Assembly: GCA_903831485.1 (NCBI GenBank)
Contig: CAIKXW010000217.1
Location: 1 to 8,855, forward strand
From: an uncultured Alphaproteobacteria bacterium
GTDB taxonomy: Bacteria > Pseudomonadota > Alphaproteobacteria > Caulobacterales > Hyphomonadaceae
Direction: 5' to 3'
DNA length: 8,855 nucleotides
Below are positions 6,411-8,855 of the stretch, one piece after another. A program made the translations under genes and the position numbers. Below the pieces are notes generated by a model, which searched no databases, was not told the DNA's origin, and saw only the letters and a program-made list of their open reading frames with translations. Numbering within the stretch: position 1 is the stretch's first letter; each line of letters begins with the position of its first letter.

Positions 6411-6428
6411 GAGGAGTCTGGCGTTTTG
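6411..6428 (+). promoter_or_regulatory. Shine-Dalgarno and TTG start of the RHH-PII gene
   Basis: GAGGAG (6411-6416) stands 9 nt before TTG (6426-6428). The frame closes at TAG (6378-6380) and has no in-frame ATG or GTG between that stop and the TTG. This supports TTG as the start of the long form. A GANTC site (GAGTC, 6414-6418) overlaps the element. Confidence 0.6.
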
Positions 6429-6932
6429 AGTGACGAGGAAAAGCTCGACCAGCGCATCCAGCTCGTCGCTTCGGCCAGTTTCGGCCGGGACGTCGATGAC
6501 TGGCGGCGCGGACAGCAGGACCTGCCCAGCCGGTCCGAGGCGATCCGCAGGCTGGTCTATCTGGGGCTGCAGCACGAACAGGAACATCCGATGCGCATGA
6601 TCACGGCGATCGTCCGGCCGCACCGCTATGAGGCCGTGCGCGAGGCGCTGACGCAGCTTGGCGTGTCTGGGGTGACAGCGACGCAGGTGCAGGGTTTCGG
6701 CCGGCAGCGGGGGCAGACCGAGTTCTATCGCGGTAATGAGTATGCGGTGGCCGAGGTGCCGAAGATCCGTATCGATGTGGCGGTACAGTCGGGCATGGCG
6801 GAGGCCGTGATCGAGGCGATCCAGAAGGCTGCGGGATCGGGCAAGATCGGGGACGGGAAGATTTTCGTCTCGGGGCTTACCGAGGTGGTGCGGATACGCA
6901 CGGGTGAGCGGGACGAGAAGGCGCTGGACTAG
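6426..6932 (+). CDS. PII signalling protein with N-terminal ribbon-helix-helix-like extension
   Basis: The protein is 168 aa from the TTG start. Residues 56-168 are a complete PII (GlnB/GlnK) protein, a trimeric sensor of ATP/ADP and 2-oxoglutarate. By PII numbering it keeps Q39 in GFGRQRG, the T-loop with Y46 and uridylylation-site Y51 (TEFYRGNEY), K58, the SGKIGDGKIF loop with K90, and R101/R103 in VVRIRTGE. Residues 1-55 are extra. They contain a short strand-like QRIQLVAS (9-16), a helix around 19-29 and SRSEAIRRLVYLGL (35-48), which matches the second helix of ribbon-helix-helix (CopG/Arc-type) DNA-binding proteins. Usual PII proteins are about 112 aa. No amtB or glnA is adjacent, unlike many glnK/glnB loci. 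Internal ATGs at 6591 and 6597 could give normal-length PII. The PII part is certain; the RHH assignment is likely but divergent in its first half. Confidence 0.9.
   Translation: MSDEEKLDQRIQLVASASFGRDVDDWRRGQQDLPSRSEAIRRLVYLGLQHEQEHPMRMITAIVRPHRYEAVREALTQLGVSGVTATQVQGFGRQRGQTEFYRGNEYAVAEVPKIRIDVAVQSGMAEAVIEAIQKAAGSGKIGDGKIFVSGLTEVVRIRTGERDEKALD
6580..6599 (+). promoter_or_regulatory. possible internal ribosome binding site and start for free PII
   Basis: AGGA (6580-6583) stands 7 nt before an in-frame ATG at 6591, with a second ATG at 6597. The protein from 6591 begins MRMITAIVRP, the usual first residues of PII proteins. A 113-aa PII could therefore be made from the same message as the 168-aa form. 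Confidence 0.4.
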
Positions 6933-7723
6933 CGGGCCACGAACGACGCGTTCGTGGTCTTGTTCGCTTCCGCGGCCGAAGCGACGAAGATGCGTTGGTC
7001 GTAGCCGGGGAAAGCGGCCTGGATCGTCTTCGAATCCGGGAGCACATAGAAGACGCCGCCTTTTTCGAAGGTGGGCTTCACGACCCTGGCGTAGAAATCC
7101 TTCGAGACGTTGATGCAGCCGTGCGTGATGCGGTTGTCATCGGGGCCGGGCGAGGCGAGGCGTTCCTTGCGTTTTTCCTTCGGCGTGCCGTTGTCGGCGA
7201 GGGGATGAATCGAGACGGCGGTCTCGTAGTCGATCCATAGCACGCGCTGCTTGCCGGCGGCGGGGCCGTAGGCGGCGAGGAAGCGACCTGCAGGCGTGGT
7301 GCGGTCCTTCATCGGAATGTCCTTGAGCTCGCGGTCGCCGACGCCGGGGGCGCTGTCGTCGCCCACTGCAGAACCGATGAGCGCGGGGGCGAGGCCGCGG
7401 AGTTTTCCGTTGGCGCCGAAGATCAGGACTTGCGCGGCTCGCTTGTCGACGACGGCGAAGGGCAGGCCGCGATTGTCGCCAGCGGCGATGACCCAGGCGG
7501 CCAGATCGACAACCTGGTCGGCGATCGGCTGGGCGGGGTCGACCTCATCGATGGCTTGCAGGGCGGTCTGCGCGACAGCAGTCAGGCCGAGGGGAGCGGC
7601 GAGCGCGATGCCTGCCGATAGAGCGGCGGCGCGGAACAAGGTTGCGGACGCGGTACGAATGAAGGCGCTCCGTGGTTTGGTCGTCTGTGATCTGCGACCG
7701 GACATCGGAAGGGCCGGACGCAT
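6929..7723 (-). CDS. YkuD-type L,D-transpeptidase, exported
   Basis: The protein is 264 aa from 7723, or 258 from the Met at 7705 (MSGRRSQ); neither start has a good Shine-Dalgarno. Numbering uses 7723. Residues 25-52 give a signal peptide with a basic stretch, a hydrophobic AAALSAGIALAAPLGL core and an AVAQ cleavage-like site. The YkuD signature is complete: H173 in AVSIHPL, and T-H-G-C-I-N with H201, G202 and C203 as nucleophile. Such enzymes act in the periplasm, making 3-3 peptidoglycan crosslinks or attaching proteins to peptidoglycan. The segment WVIAAGDNRGLPFAVVDKR and the PGVGDRE...RTTPAGRF region place it, from memory, in a proteobacterial subgroup in which some members have altered active sites; this one keeps Cys. 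It lies 53 nt downstream of the alanine-zipper lipoprotein. Its stop overlaps the PII stop on CTAG. Confidence 0.92.
   Translation of the reverse strand: MRPALPMSGRRSQTTKPRSAFIRTASATLFRAAALSAGIALAAPLGLTAVAQTALQAIDEVDPAQPIADQVVDLAAWVIAAGDNRGLPFAVVDKRAAQVLIFGANGKLRGLAPALIGSAVGDDSAPGVGDRELKDIPMKDRTTPAGRFLAAYGPAAGKQRVLWIDYETAVSIHPLADNGTPKEKRKERLASPGPDDNRITHGCINVSKDFYARVVKPTFEKGGVFYVLPDSKTIQAAFPGYDQRIFVASAAEANKTTNASFVAR
6937..6957. terminator. 8-bp hairpin past the PII stop, inside the 3' end of the L,D-transpeptidase gene
   Basis: CCACGAAC (6937-6944) and GTTCGTGG (6950-6957) form a perfect 8-bp stem with a GACGC loop. On the plus strand TCTTGTT follows, so it could end the PII transcript. The same bases encode the last residues of the L,D-transpeptidase. 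The T-tract is weak and function is inferred. Confidence 0.45.
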
Positions 7724-7738
7724 TTTAACGCCCGGCCC
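7711..7738 (-). repeat. inverted repeat enclosing the upstream start codon of the L,D-transpeptidase
   Basis: GGGCCGGACG (7711-7720) and CGCCCGGCCC (7729-7738) pair at 9 of 10 positions around an 8-nt loop that contains the ATG at 7723. If transcription starts near 7736, this would be a 5'-terminal mRNA hairpin and translation from the Met at 7705 would be easier. Confidence 0.45.
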
Positions 7739-7742
7739 AATC

Positions 7743-7770
7743 CATATAGGTCACTGGTCATTCAGTGACA
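7743..7770 (-). promoter_or_regulatory. possible promoter of the L,D-transpeptidase with overlapping palindrome
   Basis: On the minus strand TGTCAC (7770-7765), a 16-nt spacer and TATATG (7748-7743) form a moderate promoter. A perfect inverted repeat, GTCACTG (7750-7756) and CAGTGAC (7763-7769) with a 6-bp spacer, fills the spacer and most of the -35 hexamer. That is where a repressor site would be expected. Confidence 0.4.
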
Positions 7771-7776
7771 GAGGGG

Positions 7777-8118
7777 TCAACCCCGCGGCGTGCGGGCCGG
7801 ACCGCGCTCCATGGTGTCAACACGGCCGCCGAGCTGGTCGACGCGCTGGTTGGCGGTGCGGGCGTCGGTGGCGGCGGCCTGCGCGGCGGTGTTGGCGGCG
7901 CGAGCGTCGTTGGCGGCGGCCTGTGCTGCGGAGTTCGCAGCTTCGGCGCGCTGTGCTGCCTGCTGGACGCGGGCGTCGGTCTGGTCGATGCGGGAGTTCA
8001 CCATGGCGATCTTCTCATCGACATACTGATTGGTGGCGCAGGCGCTGAGTGCCAGGCCGCCGAGAGCGATGACGGCGATGGCACGAGCACTGGCGGCATG
8101 ATTCTTCAGCCAAGACAT
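7777..8118 (-). CDS. small alanine-zipper outer-membrane lipoprotein (Lpp/OprI-like)
   Basis: This 113-aa protein has a signal peptide ending in the lipobox LSAC (24-27), so mature protein starts at lipidated C27; residue 28 is Ala, not Asp, which favours the outer membrane. The mature part is one long helix: YVDEKIAMVNSRIDQTDARV has hydrophobic residues in heptad positions. Two near-identical 14-residue units follow, A60-R73 and A74-R87 (AANSAAQAAANDAR and AANTAAQAAATDAR), then ANQRVDQL. This is the alanine-rich trimeric coiled coil of Lpp and OprI. The tail is GPARTPRG and has no terminal Lys, so the usual Lpp linkage to peptidoglycan is not possible. The start at 8118 has a good Shine-Dalgarno (AGAGGA, 8 nt away); the frame is open to 8238 but the signal peptide fixes the start. 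The L,D-transpeptidase follows after 53 nt. Confidence 0.88.
   Translation of the reverse strand: MSWLKNHAASARAIAVIALGGLALSACATNQYVDEKIAMVNSRIDQTDARVQQAAQRAEAANSAAQAAANDARAANTAAQAAATDARTANQRVDQLGGRVDTMERGPARTPRG
7858..7941 (-). repeat. two tandem 42-bp units inside the lipoprotein gene
   Basis: The units 7900-7941 and 7858-7899 each encode 14 residues (two heptads) that differ at only two positions. They probably arose by duplication and lengthen the coiled coil by about two turns each way of the zipper. Confidence 0.7.
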
Positions 8119-8326
8119 TTCGTGAATCCTCTTGAACTTGCTGACGTTCGCCCGGATGAGCGCCGTCACGTTGGGAAACGTAGACGTCCGGGCAGCAGGC
8201 AGGCTCGGAAGCGCGCATGCGGCTCGGGTGTCCTTCAACGTTTCAGGGGGTCGCGTTGTTCCGGATGCGGACGATCACTTCCGGCCGAAACGCGGGAGTT
8301 TTGCCTGAAAAAATGGTAAGGTGATG
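8119..8326 (-). promoter_or_regulatory. lipoprotein upstream region
   Basis: These 208 nt separate the lipoprotein start from the LuxR-type stop. They hold the Shine-Dalgarno AGAGGA on the minus strand, a GANTC site (GAATC, 8124-8128) beside it, a small inverted repeat ACGTT-GGGA-AACGT (8168-8181), and a run of six T on the minus strand (8314-8309) just after the LuxR-type stop. No convincing -35/-10 pair was found. Confidence 0.35.
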
Positions 8327-8855
8327 CTAGAGGTCCGTACCTGGATCGTCTGGCTTGCGCGGCGCGCCGGGGAGTCGGGCGAGCAGGCTGACGACGTCGC
8401 TCTGACGGCCTGCGCCAAGCTTGCGGAAAATGCTTTTCAGCTGACCGCGAACGGTGTCGACGGCGACGTTGCGGCGGCGTGCGATTTCCGACGGTTCGTG
8501 GCCCTGTGCGAGCAGCGAGGCGACGTGCGATTCAGCATCCGACAGATCGAACAGTTGTTCGAGCTTTTCGGCAGTCGCGGTGGTGTTCATGTCGAGGTCG
8601 GTGAGCATCACCAGGATGCGCGCGCCGGGCAGCGCATCCAGTCCCACGCCGCGCACCGGCACCGGTTGCACCAGAATCGGCTTGCGGCCATCGGGGCGAC
8701 GAATGACGATGTCCTGAGCGACGCCTTCGGTGAGGCCGCTACGCGCGCGTGATGCAAGCTGGCCGAGTGCTTCGTTCGCGCTGCTGTTCGACGCCCACAG
8801 GCTTCCCGAACGGATGTCGATCTCGGAGCCGAGCATTGACTCGGCGGATGGTGTC
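8327..8855 (-). CDS. LuxR-type HTH regulator, C-terminal part (5' end outside window)
   Basis: The frame is open to the right edge, so the Met at 8836 is probably internal. Counting from it, residues 93-155 are a LuxR/GerE helix-turn-helix: LFDLSDAESHVASLLAQG, then EIARRRNVAVDTVRGQLKSIFRKLG with the recognition helix at about 126-140, then RQSDVVSLLARL. The part before it (about 37-82, VAQDIVIRRPDGRKPILVQPVP...ARILVMLTDLD) has the strand pattern of a PAS-like sensor, typical of orphan LuxR regulators in alphaproteobacteria. No receiver domain is visible. The signal sensed is unknown. It is transcribed toward the lipoprotein but 208 nt separate them, so shared transcription is unlikely. Confidence 0.9.
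   Translation of the reverse strand, partial: TPSAESMLGSEIDIRSGSLWASNSSANEALGQLASRARSGLTEGVAQDIVIRRPDGRKPILVQPVPVRGVGLDALPGARILVMLTDLDMNTTATAEKLEQLFDLSDAESHVASLLAQGHEPSEIARRRNVAVDTVRGQLKSIFRKLGAGRQSDVVSLLARLPGAPRKPDDPGTDL

Noticed and set aside
7773..7784. GGGG-TCAA-CCCC hairpin at the lipoprotein stop
   Set aside because: The stem is only 4 bp and has no T-tract; too weak to call a terminator alone.
8119..8238. 40-residue upstream extension of the lipoprotein
   Set aside because: The Shine-Dalgarno and the signal peptide with lipobox both point to the start at 8118; an extension would block export.
8309..8350. intrinsic terminator after the LuxR-type gene
   Set aside because: There is a run of six T on the minus strand, but the only nearby stem (AGGT/ACCT, 4 bp) is about 17 nt away from it.
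1..8855. tRNA, rRNA, CRISPR arrays, insertion sequences, phage or defence genes
   Set aside because: I looked on both strands for spaced repeats, transposase or integrase motifs and cloverleaf-like sequence, and saw none.

Overview
This window is GC-rich bacterial DNA with short intergenic gaps. It most likely comes from an alphaproteobacterium. The signs are homoserine kinase of the APH-like ThrB type close to rnhA, receiver proteins carrying Y-x-G-P-x-R-R tails, a palindromic intergenic repeat of an alphaproteobacterial kind, and GANTC sites (the CcrM target) upstream of several genes. A Caulobacterales/Hyphomonadales relative is a reasonable guess, but this is inference and no 16S or marker search was possible.

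Layout, left to right. 1-338 (+): 3' part of an NfeD-like membrane protein. 335-1177 (-): uncharacterised 280-aa protein, meeting the first gene tail to tail on a shared CTAG. 1286-1747 (-): ribonuclease HI. 1804-2415 (+): uncharacterised protein with a C-terminal membrane anchor, divergent from rnhA. 2420-3379 (-): homoserine kinase ThrB. 3427-4758 (-): Tat-type lipoprotein sulfatase. 4759-5294: about 530 nt of leader and intergenic DNA holding a coding-like extension, a cluster of hairpins and a 49-bp palindromic repeat. 5295-6227 (-): response regulator with an atypical receiver domain and an unknown helical output domain. 6426-6932 (+): nitrogen-regulatory PII protein with an N-terminal ribbon-helix-helix-like extension. 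6929-7705 or 7723 (-): exported YkuD-type L,D-transpeptidase. 7777-8118 (-): small alanine-zipper lipoprotein resembling Lpp/OprI. 8327-8855 (-): C-terminal part of a LuxR-type regulator that runs off the right edge.

Two small functional units stand out. First, the lipoprotein and the L,D-transpeptidase lie head to tail on the minus strand and suggest a cell-envelope pair; in enterobacteria this enzyme family attaches Lpp to peptidoglycan. The lipoprotein lacks the C-terminal lysine used there, so direct attachment by that route is not supported. Second, the PII gene looks like a one-component transcription factor: a DNA-binding-type domain joined to a ferredoxin-like metabolite sensor, analogous in plan to NikR. 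A Shine-Dalgarno-like sequence and ATG at the domain junction could also give free PII from the same mRNA.

The RHH-PII fusion is the best candidate for something undescribed. The rest is mostly ordinary chromosomal DNA with housekeeping genes. No transposase, phage gene, CRISPR array, rRNA or tRNA was seen.
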